From a bacterium (GTDB taxonomy: Bacteria > CLD3 > SB21): a DNA stretch of 64,000 nucleotides. The stretch covers positions 92,159-156,158 of the forward strand of contig JABWCP010000007.1 of the NCBI GenBank assembly GCA_013360215.1, in the 5' to 3' direction. The first letter of the stretch is position 1. Each line of letters starts with the position of its first letter. Of this stretch, positions 8,970 to 18,019 are shown one piece after another. The notes under the pieces are model-generated. The model was not told the origin of the DNA and did not search any database. It was given only the letters and a program-made list of their open reading frames with translations. The position numbers and the translations under genes were made by a program.

Positions 8970-10472
8970 ATGAAACGGATTGTGGCAATTTGGATGTTTC
9001 TCTATAATGGGTTTGGAGTGTGTCAAGATAAGCCATTTGTTTTTCGTCCGCCGAACACGACAGGGATTGTTGTCAAGGCGGATATTTTATTTAGTCAGGC
9101 GGACGGCAAGGAGCTTTTTTTTGATCTCTATCAGCCGCGGGAGTCACGGAATAGGCCGATTCTGATCTTCCTCAACATGGTAGGCGGCCCGCAACGAACA
9201 TGGGGAATCTACAAAGGATGGGGAATAGCCGCGGCCGCGGACGGGTTGGCGGCAATCAACTTTGACACCCGTTCCGATCGTGCGGAGGAGGTTTTTGACT
9301 CCCTGATCGAATATTTGAGAAAGAACGGACAATCGCTCGGAGTAGATCCCGATCGGATTGCTGTGTACGCAGCTTCAGCTAATATGAATCGAGGGATGAG
9401 ACTAATGATGGATTCGGCTCGCACATATCTGAAGGCGGGTTTGGCTTTTTACGGGAATTCTGAAATTAACTCCTTTCGTATGGATCTGCCTATACTGGTG
9501 ATTCGATCAGGTTTAGACAATGTTTTGACGAATTCCGCAGTTGACTTTCTGTTTAAAAAAGCCATTCACGCAAATGCTCCCTGGAGTCTGATCAACTACT
9601 CAGGCGGACACCATGGGTTTGAAGTGGAGGATCCGAACGATTACTCTGTTTACTTGATTCGAACAGTTCTTCAATTTGCAAAAAATCATTTGGAAAATCC
9701 AAAACTTCATGAATCGGGTCTCGGTGAACTTGTAACTCCACTTGCTAAACTTCTTAGAGCAGCGTCAGATTCTGTGCGAGCTACACCGCAAAAGGGGGCG
9801 GCGTGGCAAAAGTTGGCAGTTTATCAAGTTCGTTCCGGTCAATACGCGGAGTGTTTGGCGTCGTACCGAGAGGCCATTCGCCTGGGATCCTCAAATTACG
9901 GTGATATGGGACTCAAAGCTCTGGAAGCGGCGGCCATGGCGGGAAACACTGAGGAAGCGATTCTGTGGACGAGTCGCCTTCAGGAAGTGGGCTGGATTGC
10001 AAACTGGAATATCCTCGAAATTCCGCAATACTCTTCCCTGCAAAAGAATTCAGACTACGTGGCTGCCTATGATAAACTTCGGCAAAGATCAAATCGATTT
10101 TTATTGCTTCATGTTTTTTCAGAATTCGGTGTCGATTCAGCGCGGGTCGTCTTGGCCCGAGATATATCGCTTTATCCGAAGATCGCTCCCTATTCGGAAT
10201 TTTCATTGAACTGGATAGGATACCAGCTTTTGAATCGTCAAAAAACAAAAGAAGCGCTCGACGTTTTCAACTGGATGCTGCGGGAGTATTCTCCATCTCT
10301 TTACGGCATGGATGGTCTTGCCGATACGTATGAGGCAATGCAGGATCGAAAGAATTCCGAATTATGGACCAAGAAATGTCTGGACGCGCTGAAATCAAGT
10401 AACCTTTCGGAATCGGCCATCAATGGTTTTCGCAAGAGTGCGGAAGATCGCTTACAGAGATTAAAAAAGTGA
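8970..10472 (+). CDS. Exported alpha/beta-hydrolase-like protein with C-terminal TPR region
   Basis: 500 residues from the ATG at 8970, which has AAAGGA about 9 bases upstream; an in-frame ATG at 8949 lacks such a site. A signal peptide (MKRIVAIWMFLYNGFGVCQ) precedes a dienelactone-hydrolase-like domain (about 20-240): ELFFDLYQP, RPILIFLNM, IAVYAASANMNRG at the nucleophile-elbow position, and a final GGHHGFEV that fits the catalytic His. The elbow reads A-A-S-A-N, not the usual G-x-S-x-G, so catalysis is uncertain. Residues about 260-495 form tetratricopeptide-like helices (AWQKLAVYQVRSGQYAECLASYREAIRLG). It is followed directly by an SUMF1-fold lipoprotein. Function is unknown; a role at the cell surface or periplasm is inferred. 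Confidence 0.7.
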   Translation: MKRIVAIWMFLYNGFGVCQDKPFVFRPPNTTGIVVKADILFSQADGKELFFDLYQPRESRNRPILIFLNMVGGPQRTWGIYKGWGIAAAADGLAAINFDTRSDRAEEVFDSLIEYLRKNGQSLGVDPDRIAVYAASANMNRGMRLMMDSARTYLKAGLAFYGNSEINSFRMDLPILVIRSGLDNVLTNSAVDFLFKKAIHANAPWSLINYSGGHHGFEVEDPNDYSVYLIRTVLQFAKNHLENPKLHESGLGELVTPLAKLLRAASDSVRATPQKGAAWQKLAVYQVRSGQYAECLASYREAIRLGSSNYGDMGLKALEAAAMAGNTEEAILWTSRLQEVGWIANWNILEIPQYSSLQKNSDYVAAYDKLRQRSNRFLLLHVFSEFGVDSARVVLARDISLYPKIAPYSEFSLNWIGYQLLNRQKTKEALDVFNWMLREYSPSLYGMDGLADTYEAMQDRKNSELWTKKCLDALKSSNLSESAINGFRKSAEDRLQRLKK

Positions 10473-10480
10473 AACGAAAT

Positions 10481-11299
10481 ATGAAAAAAAGTTATAAATA
10501 TGTTTGCCTGATGCTGTTTGTTGCCTTGCAGTCTTGCGAGACTGATCCCAATCGAGTATTGAGCAAGCTCGGAATTCCTACCCCTCGGCTCATTAGGATT
10601 CAGGGAGGAAAATATGAAATGGGGTCGGACAGCCTTGCCGAAGCTTCACCCGTACATCGTGCAGCTGTGAATGAATTCTGGATGGGGGAGACGGAAGTGA
10701 CGGTTGAGCAATTTCAGGCCTTCGTAGCGGAGACGGGATATATCACAGAACCCGAAACCCTTGGCGGCGGTTGGATTCGCGATTCAGCCGGCTTTACGAA
10801 GAAATCTGACGCGTCGTGGAAAAATCCTTACTTTGCGCTGGTCAATGCTCAGCCGGTTGTTTTCGTCACCCGCCGGGATGCGGAGGCCTATTGTATTTGG
10901 TTGAGCCGGCGATCCGGATTAGCGATCCATTTGCCCTCGGAGGTTAAATGGGAATATGCGTGTCGTGGAGGGCAGAGGATAGAGTTTGTCAATGGTTGGA
11001 CGGCAGAAAATAGCGGGATGCGAATTCATGACGTGGCTCAGAAAGCGCCCAATCATTTCGGGTTGTATGATATTCAGGGCAATGTTTGGGAATGGACAGC
11101 CGATGATTATGCCAATTACACGAAGGAGAGTGTGGCCGATTCCGCCCGGCGAAATGATGGCTCGCGCGGCGCTGTGATGCGAGGCGGGAGTTATGCGTTT
11201 CCGGTATCATTCGCATCCGTTTTTTTCAGGCAGCCTGGCCACGGCGCAATTGCACGAGCTCAAGACCTTGGCTTTCGGGTCGTTATTTCTCCTGAGTGA
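10481..11299 (+). CDS. SUMF1/FGE-fold lipoprotein (not a canonical formylglycine enzyme)
   Basis: 272 residues from the ATG at 10481; an upstream GTG at 10469 overlaps the preceding stop. A lipobox ends at Cys in FVALQSC. The body is a formylglycine-generating-enzyme-like (FGE-sulfatase) domain: IRIQGGKYEMGSDSLAEASPVH, FWMGETEVTVEQFQAF, LPSEVKWEYACRGG, GNVWEWTADDY, and MRGGSY through GFRVV. The Cys pair used by true FGE near the C-terminus (usual context S-x-C-R) is absent; this region reads SVFFRQPGHGA. It is therefore probably a structural or binding protein, like the FGE-fold lipoproteins GldK and relatives of the T9SS and gliding machinery. It is coupled to the hydrolase-TPR gene upstream. 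Confidence 0.78.
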   Translation: MKKSYKYVCLMLFVALQSCETDPNRVLSKLGIPTPRLIRIQGGKYEMGSDSLAEASPVHRAAVNEFWMGETEVTVEQFQAFVAETGYITEPETLGGGWIRDSAGFTKKSDASWKNPYFALVNAQPVVFVTRRDAEAYCIWLSRRSGLAIHLPSEVKWEYACRGGQRIEFVNGWTAENSGMRIHDVAQKAPNHFGLYDIQGNVWEWTADDYANYTKESVADSARRNDGSRGAVMRGGSYAFPVSFASVFFRQPGHGAIARAQDLGFRVVISPE

Positions 11300-11504
11300 A
11301 TTTCCAAAAAAAACACTATGAGTTTTATAGCGCGTGATTGTATAAAACAGCCCGAATGCGGGTAACATTAGCTCGAAAAGCAATCAACTCGTAGTTAACC
11401 TTGATATAGGTATACATAAGAATGTAATTATCGATCATAACAAACCGATCTGCAGCAACTACGCCGTAGAAGTGTTTACGCTTTCAAATTCTGTGAGATG
11501 ATGC

Positions 11505-11617
11505 GCGCGGCGCCGTGGCGCACGTAGCCCACGCAAAGCGCCAAAGGCGCTGCGGAGGCCGACAGCCCGAAGCCAGCCCGACCCGACACGCCACAGGCGT
11601 GACGGGGCACGCCCAAG
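11505..11617. repeat. GC-rich interspersed repeat, copy A
   Basis: A GC-rich block in the 404-base gap between the SUMF1-like gene and radA. The stretch from GCGCCAAAGGCGC through GCCCGACCC to GTGACGGGGCACGCC reappears near 28697-28771 with small changes. It contains short self-complementary pieces (GCGCC-AAA-GGCGC, CACGCC-aca-GGCGTG) and so can fold. The rest of the gap shows no gene or recognisable RNA; radA starts at its end. Confidence 0.7.
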
Positions 11618-11703
11618 TGATCGGTCGTCGTATCGGTGTGTTTTTAGTAGAAATTCTCGTGCTATCGTATTAGATTGCGCCGCATTTGTAAAACAGCGGT
11701 GTC

Positions 11704-13122
11704 ATGGCTAAAACCAAATCTTATTTTGTCTGCCAATCGTGCGGCTACAAGTCCAGCAAATCGCTCGGACGCTGTCCGGAGTGTATGACGTGGAATTCGA
11801 TGGTCGAAGAACAATCGGCTACGGAATCGTCCTCGGCACGCACGCCGGATAATATACTCAAGCAGTTCGGCGCGGTGGACGCTTCGACGTATGCGGATTT
11901 TTCGGAAACGCCGCAAACGCTGGATCGCATCGAAGTGCGACCGGATCACCGCTTAGTTTCCGGTATCACCGAACTGGACCGCGTGCTGGGCGGCGGTATC
12001 GTCAAAGGGTCGCTTGTTTTGGTCGGTGGCGAACCGGGTATCGGCAAGTCCACGTTGCTTTTGCAGATGGCGGCCTATCAACGCGCCAAAACGCTGTACG
12101 TCTCCGGCGAAGAATCCGTGCAGCAAATCAAATCGCGTGCCGAACGCATCCAGGCTCCGCACGGCGGCATGCTGGTCGTCGCGGAAACCAATCTTCATAA
12201 AATCCTGCAGCATATTTTGCAAACCAAACCGCAGGTCGTCGTGATTGACTCCATCCAGACGCTGTACCGCGATGAAATGGAAAGCGCACCGGGCAGTGTC
12301 GGGCAAGTGCGCGAATGTACGGCCATCCTGATGCATCTAGCCAAAACGCACGGCATTTCGATATTCCTCGTCGGCCACGTGACCAAAGACGGTATGATCG
12401 CCGGCCCTAAAGTTTTGGAACATATCGTAGATACCGTGTTGCAGTTTGAAGGCGATACCAATCATCTTTTTCGCATTTTGCGCGCCGTAAAAAATCGTTT
12501 TGGTTCAACCAACGAAATCGGAATTTTTGAAATGCGGCAGGAAGGTTTGGCCGAAGTAGCCAACCCATCGGAATTATTTTTATCGGAACGCTACCTCCAT
12601 CATTCCGGTTCCGTCGTAACGCCGGTCGTCGAAGGTTCGCGCGTGCTTTTGGTCGAAGTGCAGGCGCTGGCCAGCGTGACCAACTACGGCATGCCGCAGC
12701 GCACGACATCGGGCTTTGATCTACGCCGCCTGCAACTGCTGATTGCCGTTCTCGAAAAGCGCGCACGTATACCGCTCGGGCAATACGATGTTTTTTTGAA
12801 TATCGCGGGCGGATTAAAAACGGATGAACCGGCGATCGACCTTGCTGTGGCCCTGGCCGTCGCATCAAGCCACCGCGACTTCGTCGTGGATCCGTATACG
12901 GCGGTCATCGGTGAAATCGGACTCGGCGGCGAAGTACGCGCCGTCAGTTTTGCCGAACGACGGGTGCGGGAAGCGCTCAAACTGGGATTTGAAACCGTGA
13001 TCCTGCCAAAAAGTAATATGAAAGACGTGAGTTTTGTAAGCGGCGTCAATCTGATCGGCATTCGCCGCATCGAAGAAGTTTTAGACGCGGTCACCGCACA
13101 TACCGGACGCACGGAGTCCTGA
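11704..13122 (+). CDS. radA: DNA repair protein RadA (Sms)
   Basis: 472 residues, normal length. N-terminal C4 zinc finger (C10-x2-C13, C24-x2-C27), RecA-like ATPase with Walker A GGEPGIGKSTLL at about 108-119, Walker B VVVIDSIQTL, the RadA-specific KNRFG motif at about 262-266, and a C-terminal Lon-like domain (GQYDVFLNIAGGLKTDEPAIDLAVALA). RadA is a DnaB-type branch-migration helicase that processes recombination intermediates. It heads a + strand run with the next genes at 1 and 16 bases spacing, a probable operon with yebC. Confidence 0.97.
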   Translation: MAKTKSYFVCQSCGYKSSKSLGRCPECMTWNSMVEEQSATESSSARTPDNILKQFGAVDASTYADFSETPQTLDRIEVRPDHRLVSGITELDRVLGGGIVKGSLVLVGGEPGIGKSTLLLQMAAYQRAKTLYVSGEESVQQIKSRAERIQAPHGGMLVVAETNLHKILQHILQTKPQVVVIDSIQTLYRDEMESAPGSVGQVRECTAILMHLAKTHGISIFLVGHVTKDGMIAGPKVLEHIVDTVLQFEGDTNHLFRILRAVKNRFGSTNEIGIFEMRQEGLAEVANPSELFLSERYLHHSGSVVTPVVEGSRVLLVEVQALASVTNYGMPQRTTSGFDLRRLQLLIAVLEKRARIPLGQYDVFLNIAGGLKTDEPAIDLAVALAVASSHRDFVVDPYTAVIGEIGLGGEVRAVSFAERRVREALKLGFETVILPKSNMKDVSFVSGVNLIGIRRIEEVLDAVTAHTGRTES

Positions 13123-13123
13123 G

Positions 13124-13471
13124 ATGTATCTGCGGGATTGGATCATCGCTTTGCATGAAAAAAAACGATTTCCGGCGCATCTTTGTTTGGATACCGGATG
13201 CACGCTGGTCATCGAAAAAATCAAACCGCTGGTGATCGTGCTGAATGCGCTGGTGGATAATCTGCGTTCGGTGAGCACACAGGAAATACACATTGATCTG
13301 GATGCGCATCAAAAGAAGGATCAACTCGTATTGATCGTACATACTGATCGGGAAACCAAACCGGTTGTGAAGACAATGATCACCGATGCCATGCATGAAA
13401 TCGGCGCCGAGTTTTATGAAGAATTCATGCCGAAGCAATATTTGAAGTATCAATTGACATTTTCACGATAA
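13124..13471 (+). CDS. Conserved-looking small protein, function unknown
   Basis: 115 residues, starting one base after the radA stop, so probably translationally coupled. No signal peptide or membrane segment. The stretch VLNALVDNLRSV followed by beta-strands IHIDL and QLVLIVHTD vaguely resembles the N-box region of GHKL ATPases, but the G boxes are missing; I treat this as weak. It may work with RadA or YebC simply by position. No known family can be claimed. Confidence 0.65.
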   Translation: MYLRDWIIALHEKKRFPAHLCLDTGCTLVIEKIKPLVIVLNALVDNLRSVSTQEIHIDLDAHQKKDQLVLIVHTDRETKPVVKTMITDAMHEIGAEFYEEFMPKQYLKYQLTFSR

Positions 13472-13487
13472 ATAAAGGACGAAGACC

Positions 13488-14195
13488 ATGGGTCGTATTT
13501 TTGAAAAACGTAAATACAAAATGTTTGCCCGTTTTGACCGGATGGCAAAAACGTTTACCCGTATCGGTAAAGAAGTGGCCATTGCCGTCAAACAAGGCGG
13601 CCCCGATCCCAATACCAATCCCCGTTTGCGCGCCGCTATCGCCAATGCCAAAGCCGCCAATATGCCCAAAGACCGCGTGGATGCCGCGATCAAACGCGCT
13701 TCATCCAAAGATGAGAAAGAATTGCAGGAAATCATCTATGAAGGATACGGCCCGCACGGTATCGGCATGATCGTCGAATGCGCCACGGATAATCCCACGC
13801 GTACGGTGGCTAATATTCGCATGTACTTTACCAAACACGGCGGCACGCTCGGTTCCTCCGGTTCGGTTGCGTTTCTTTTCGAACGTAAAGGCGTTTTTAA
13901 AATCGGTAAAGAAGGCGTGGACTCCGACGAACTGGAACTGGAAATGATAGACTACGGTGCGGAAGACTTTGCCGTGGATGATGAAGATATCTATATCTAT
14001 ACGTCTTTTGGCGACTTTGTCAAAATGCAAAAAGCGCTCGAAGAGAAAAAACTCAACGTCAAATCGGCGGAATTGCAGTATATTCCATCCACGCAAACGG
14101 ATGTCAACGAAAAACAAGAAGAAGACGTCATCAAATTAGTCGAAGCCATCGAAGAAGATGACGATGTACAAAATGTTTTTCACGCCATGAAATAA
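13488..14195 (+). CDS. yebC: YebC/PmpR-family protein (transcription/translation regulator, TACO1 homologue)
   Basis: 235 residues. The N-terminus MGRIFEKRKYKMFARFDRMAKTF is a variant of the usual MAGHSKW-type start. The family core is clear: IGKEVAIAVKQGGPDPNTNPRLRAAIANAKAANMPKDRVDAAIKRA, then YEGYGPHGIGMIVECATDNPTRTVANIR and FTKHGGTLGSSGSVAFLFERKG. YebC proteins are cytoplasmic; members have been described as transcription regulators, and YebC and TACO1 help ribosomes at difficult Pro-rich sequences. It has an AAAGGA site before the ATG and lies 16 bases after the small unknown gene. The C-terminal tail is very acidic (VEAIEEDDDVQNVFHAMK). Confidence 0.95.
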   Translation: MGRIFEKRKYKMFARFDRMAKTFTRIGKEVAIAVKQGGPDPNTNPRLRAAIANAKAANMPKDRVDAAIKRASSKDEKELQEIIYEGYGPHGIGMIVECATDNPTRTVANIRMYFTKHGGTLGSSGSVAFLFERKGVFKIGKEGVDSDELELEMIDYGAEDFAVDDEDIYIYTSFGDFVKMQKALEEKKLNVKSAELQYIPSTQTDVNEKQEEDVIKLVEAIEEDDDVQNVFHAMK

Positions 14196-14219
14196 TCGCA
14201 CGGAACGGGTTTTAAAAAA

Positions 14220-14765
14220 ATGGGCGCGATCCTCAAACAAGAACCGGTCAAACTGATCTGCGGATTATTTTGGAATCCGGAGGTCAACCCGGAAACGATC
14301 TACCGCGTGATCGAAGCGGAGTGGGGTCCTATGGATGCGCGTTCGCCGGTTTTTGATTTTGATTTTACGGCGTACTATCAAGACGAGATGGGCGCGGTGA
14401 TCCAAAAACAGTACGTGTCCTTCGAAAAACTGGTGGATATCCAAGCTATAACAGATTACAAAATTCGCTCCAATGCGCTTGAAGATCAGCACTTTACCCG
14501 GGACGGAAAACGTGCGGCCAATATAGATCCCGGCTATATCGCCGATGCCAAACTCGTCATGGCGACAACTAAAAATCTGCCGCACCGCGTGTATATCGGA
14601 AAAAATATTTATTCCGATCTGCAGATGATGTATAAAAAACCGACTTTTTTTCCGATCAGTTGGACTTTTGCCGACGTCAAACAACCGGCGTTGATCGAAT
14701 TTTTTAATCACGTGCGCGAAACGTATATCCGGCAAATCAAAACCCTACGCCAAAACGAAGTATGA
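14220..14765 (+). CDS. DUF4416 family protein
   Basis: 181 residues. The sequence fits DUF4416: KLICGLFWNPEV near the N-terminus, a W-G-P-M-D segment, then SPVFDFDFTAYYQDEMG and a conserved region about DPGYIADAKLVMATTKNLPHRVYIGKNIY. Proteins of this family are small, cytoplasmic and uncharacterised, found in many FCB and delta-proteobacterial genomes. It overlaps the following ABC ATPase by the ATGA four-base overlap, so the two are translationally coupled. No catalytic function can be stated. Confidence 0.85.
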   Translation: MGAILKQEPVKLICGLFWNPEVNPETIYRVIEAEWGPMDARSPVFDFDFTAYYQDEMGAVIQKQYVSFEKLVDIQAITDYKIRSNALEDQHFTRDGKRAANIDPGYIADAKLVMATTKNLPHRVYIGKNIYSDLQMMYKKPTFFPISWTFADVKQPALIEFFNHVRETYIRQIKTLRQNEV

Positions 14766-15655
14766 GCCTCGCCCTGCATCATGTCGTCAAATCCTACGCT
14801 GACACAACGGCGGTCAAAGGATTGTCTTTCGAAGTGGAGCGCGGTGAAATATTTGGCCTGATCGGGCCCAATGGCGCGGGTAAAACCACGACCATGCGTA
14901 TGATCATCGGCATGATCAAACCCGACGAAGGCCGGATCACATGGCTCGGCGAACCTTTGCAGGCGTCGTTTAATGATCGCATCGGATATATGCCGGAAGA
15001 GCGCGGGCTCTATCGCCGCAGCCGCGTGCTGGATACGATCGTTTTTTTTGCCAAACTCAAAGGTCTGTCTAAAAAAACAGCGTTGGCCGAAGCGCATCGC
15101 TGGCTTGAAAAAACGGAACTCTCCGCGTATGCCACGCATCGTCTCGAGGCACTCTCCAAAGGCATGCAACAAAAAATACAGTTTATCTGTACCGTGCTTC
15201 ACAAACCGGAACTTGTGATCTTAGATGAACCGTTTTCCGGACTCGATCCCGTCAATCAAAATCTCATGCGTGCATGGATACGCGAACTGGCGGATGCCGG
15301 TATGACCGTGATTTTTTCAGCGCACCAGATGACGCATGTCGAAAAACTCTGTCGTCGTATCTGTATGATGCATCACGGCGTACCTGTACTTCATGACACG
15401 ATCGCAGCGATACGACGTCAGCACGATGACGGACGCATACGCCTGACCGGTTCCGCAGAAGCCCTGCGCGAAGTGCTGAACACGATGGCATGGTCATCCC
15501 TGCACATTTCGGATCAGATATTGGACGGCATTCCGCCGGCCCCCATGTCATTTAATCAGATATTACAACGTATTGCAACACTCGACGGCATCGAAGGTAT
15601 CGAACGCGTTCATCCTACGTTGGAAGATATTTTTTTGAAAGTGACGAAGAACTAG
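14762..15655 (+). CDS. ABC transporter ATP-binding subunit (ABC-2/NatA type)
   Basis: 297 residues. Walker A GPNGAGKTTT (about 35-44), signature LSKGMQQK, Walker B LVILDEPFSGLDP and the switch His in VIFSAHQM are all intact. The LSKGM variant and a C-terminal extension ending ERVHPTLEDIFLKVTKN are typical of ATPases serving ABC-2 export permeases such as NatAB. No permease gene follows: downstream is about 250 bases without a supported gene, then an opposite-strand lipoprotein. It may pair with a permease elsewhere, or the permease may have been lost. It starts inside the end of the DUF4416 gene (4-base overlap). Confidence 0.93.
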   Translation: MSLALHHVVKSYADTTAVKGLSFEVERGEIFGLIGPNGAGKTTTMRMIIGMIKPDEGRITWLGEPLQASFNDRIGYMPEERGLYRRSRVLDTIVFFAKLKGLSKKTALAEAHRWLEKTELSAYATHRLEALSKGMQQKIQFICTVLHKPELVILDEPFSGLDPVNQNLMRAWIRELADAGMTVIFSAHQMTHVEKLCRRICMMHHGVPVLHDTIAAIRRQHDDGRIRLTGSAEALREVLNTMAWSSLHISDQILDGIPPAPMSFNQILQRIATLDGIEGIERVHPTLEDIFLKVTKN

Positions 15656-15904
15656 AGCGATGGGAGGCTACATCGGAAGGCATCTGCCTTTGATTTACAG
15701 AATTTCATTGTTTGACATAAAAAATTTGCTGCGTAGCCGGGTTAATAATTACACGAATGAGCAGATTGATAACCAAGATAAAAATATAAACTTTCCCTTG
15801 GGTACACACACTCTCTTAGCAGCTAGATTCCTCTCGCTATGAAAAAAGTATGTATAGTGATCACAGTCTCAAGTTATTTGATTTCTCCCAAACCCTTTAC
15901 TGTG

Positions 15905-16315
15905 TTATAATGTCGGCTTTCGGTAAATCGTGAGCGCGTGTGTCACGCCGCCGTCGCATGCACCCATGTGAACATGACCGGCTAACGTGTCAGGGTGAGT
16001 GAGCGTCATGTCAATATCCGGTGAACAATAGGAACCATGCGCATGCCCGGTAAACTGATCACCGTCCATCGTACCTTCGATCGTACCGCTGTCGCCGCCG
16101 CCGTCACTAAACTGATCAATCACTCGAAAATAGCCCGATACGTTTTCAGCATCTTGTTCAAGCTTCATCTCAATGTATGAATCGCCTTCGCCGGTAAATA
16201 CGGTTCCCTCCCATTCACCGGCAATACTTTCGTATGAACTGTCGTCCGAGCAGGATTTGAGCATTCCTAATCCCAGAGCTACGATGATGGTTATCTTCAT
16301 TGATCTGAGCAGCAT
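15905..16315 (-). CDS. Putative lipoprotein, function unknown
   Basis: 136 residues from the ATG at 16315, chosen because GTGAGG lies just before it; a frame starting at 16348 is less likely. A lipoprotein signal has its lipobox at GMLKSC. The mature part (about 110 residues) appears to be an all-beta small domain: IAGEWEGTVF, YIEMKLEQDAENVSGYF, and GTIEGTMDGDQFTGHAHG. Such repeats of G-x-W / G-x-F strands are common in lipocalin-like or META-like lipoproteins, but no assignment is safe. Several His and Cys (GHAHGSYCS, GHVHMGACDGG) could bind a metal. It stands alone between the ABC ATPase and the VOR operon terminator. Confidence 0.6.
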   Translation of the reverse strand: MLLRSMKITIIVALGLGMLKSCSDDSSYESIAGEWEGTVFTGEGDSYIEMKLEQDAENVSGYFRVIDQFSDGGGDSGTIEGTMDGDQFTGHAHGSYCSPDIDMTLTHPDTLAGHVHMGACDGGVTHALTIYRKPTL

Positions 16316-16517
16316 AAAAGCCTCACAACGTGATTTGAGCCGTAGCATGATTGCTAGTGCTGGCCTGATTAAAATACGAAATCGGCGCTATTTGCGGCAT
16401 GAGCAGTGTCACTATAGATTTGCTACACGAGGGACTGAAGAAGATGGATATAAAATAAGCGACACGTACAAAATGTGCTTTATGTCATGTTGTGGAGGGG
16501 CTTGTGTGTGACGGTAG

Positions 16518-16548
16518 TAAAAAAACTCCCCTTCTTACGAAGGGGAGT
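16518..16548 (-). terminator. Rho-independent terminator of the 2-oxoacid oxidoreductase/CoA-transferase operon
   Basis: A perfect 10-base stem (ACTCCCCTTC / GAAGGGGAGT, loop TTAC) is followed on the minus strand by a run of seven T. It lies 22 bases after the stop of the beta-gamma subunit gene. Confidence 0.9.
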
Positions 16549-16570
16549 CGTCCTACCATTAACCGGCGTA

Positions 16571-18019
16571 TTACACCACGGGTTCACCGGGCTTGGCTAT
16601 TTCGCCGTGGAATGCCCGGATTCCCCAATCAAAAGCTTCTTCGTTGAGCGGGATCATGGCGCATTTGTCTTTGAGCGCCTGACGAATGGCGGTAAGGAAT
16701 GTATCTTTGGGAAACATCTGAGTCGCCGCCTGGAGTGCGCCGAGCGCGACGATATTTTTGACCATCGCCCGGCCAAGATCCATACCGATCTGAGTAAAAG
16801 GAATGCCATACATACGTACACCGTGATTAAAGTTAGGTGGATTGGGGATCACGGAGCTGTCGTATAAAATAATACCATTGGCAGCAACCTGCGGACCAAA
16901 TTTGAGAAGGCTTGGCGCATTAAATGCGATGAGGACATTGGGATGCGGTGAAGCAGGGGAAAGCACTTCCTCTTCCGCGATGTGTACATCCGCGTAGGAC
17001 GTGCCGCCGCGCGACTCGGGTCCGTAGCTTGGAATATGAGTTGCATCAAAACCTTCATTGATACCGGCGCGGGTGATCAGCATAGCTGCCGTTTGTGCGC
17101 CGTCACCGCCGGACCCTGCGAGCTTCAGCGCGATATCGTGCGGTGCGATGTGGTGCGGGAACGCCGTACAAAAACGTTTTTCCTTTTGCGATGAAGCGTT
17201 GATCTTTTCCATCATCTTGGCTGCATCAAAATTCGGTTCCTCCAGCATAAACCACGGTTCGCGCGGCACGTCTTTTTTTACGCCCAGCGGAAATACAGCC
17301 GTCATTTCTTTTTCTACCCAGGCTTCCGCTTCCGAAGGTGTCATCTTGAGATGCGTGGGGCATTCCGATAAAATCTCGACGAACGCAAATCCGCGGCCTT
17401 CGACCTGAAGCTGCAAAGCTTTTTTGATGGCTTTTTTGGCATGCACGCGCTGTTTGCTGTCGTACAAAGCGACACGTTCGATATAGACAGGCCCGTCCAT
17501 CTGCGCGAGGATTTCTGACATGCGCAGCGGCATACCCATCATCGTATCGCGGCCGTGCGGTGAGGTGGATGTTTTTTGTCCCATCAGCGTGGTGGGCGCC
17601 ATTTGGCCGCCGGTCATACCGTAGATTGCATTATTCACAAAAATCACGGTGATGGGAATGCCCAGTTGCGCGGCCTGCATGATTTCTGCCAAGCCTATGG
17701 ATGCAAGATCGCCGTCACCCTGATAACTGATGACGATCGAATTGGGATTGGCCATCTTATGAGCGATCGCTACCGACGGAGCGCGTCCGTGTGCGGCTTG
17801 GGTATTACCTACATCCAGATAATAATACATAAATACGCTGCATCCGACGGGTGAAATCGCGATGGTACGATCCTGTATACCCAGTTCGTCTATCGTCTCG
17901 GCTAAAAACTTATGTGCCAAGCCGTGGCCACATCCCGGGCAGTAGTGGGTCGAATGACCTTTGAGTCCTTCACCGTGGGCGTGCCGCTCAAAATTTTCAT
18001 AAAATACGCTCGTTTTCAT
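16571..18019 (-). CDS. 2-oxoacid:ferredoxin oxidoreductase, fused beta (TPP) and gamma subunits (VOR type)
   Basis: 482 residues. The N-terminal part (about 1-255) is the thiamine-diphosphate-binding beta subunit: HYCPGCGHG for the [4Fe-4S] cluster, SPVGCSVF, and the TPP motif GDGDLASIG ending in VNNAIYGMTGGQ. The C-terminal part (about 290-482) is the gamma subunit: IALKLAGSGGDGAQTAAMLITRAG, PSYGPESRGG. In most bacteria these are separate genes. With the adjacent VorB-like alpha subunit it should oxidise branched-chain 2-oxoacids to acyl-CoA while reducing ferredoxin. Its ATG overlaps the end of the alpha gene by four bases. It is cytoplasmic and oxygen-sensitive by analogy. It is the last gene before a strong terminator. 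Confidence 0.92.
   Translation of the reverse strand: MKTSVFYENFERHAHGEGLKGHSTHYCPGCGHGLAHKFLAETIDELGIQDRTIAISPVGCSVFMYYYLDVGNTQAAHGRAPSVAIAHKMANPNSIVISYQGDGDLASIGLAEIMQAAQLGIPITVIFVNNAIYGMTGGQMAPTTLMGQKTSTSPHGRDTMMGMPLRMSEILAQMDGPVYIERVALYDSKQRVHAKKAIKKALQLQVEGRGFAFVEILSECPTHLKMTPSEAEAWVEKEMTAVFPLGVKKDVPREPWFMLEEPNFDAAKMMEKINASSQKEKRFCTAFPHHIAPHDIALKLAGSGGDGAQTAAMLITRAGINEGFDATHIPSYGPESRGGTSYADVHIAEEEVLSPASPHPNVLIAFNAPSLLKFGPQVAANGIILYDSSVIPNPPNFNHGVRMYGIPFTQIGMDLGRAMVKNIVALGALQAATQMFPKDTFLTAIRQALKDKCAMIPLNEEAFDWGIRAFHGEIAKPGEPVV

Noticed and set aside
15660..15842. 60-codon frame after the ABC ATPase, considered as a permease fragment
   Set aside because: No Shine-Dalgarno site, no membrane segments and no similarity to ABC-2 permeases.
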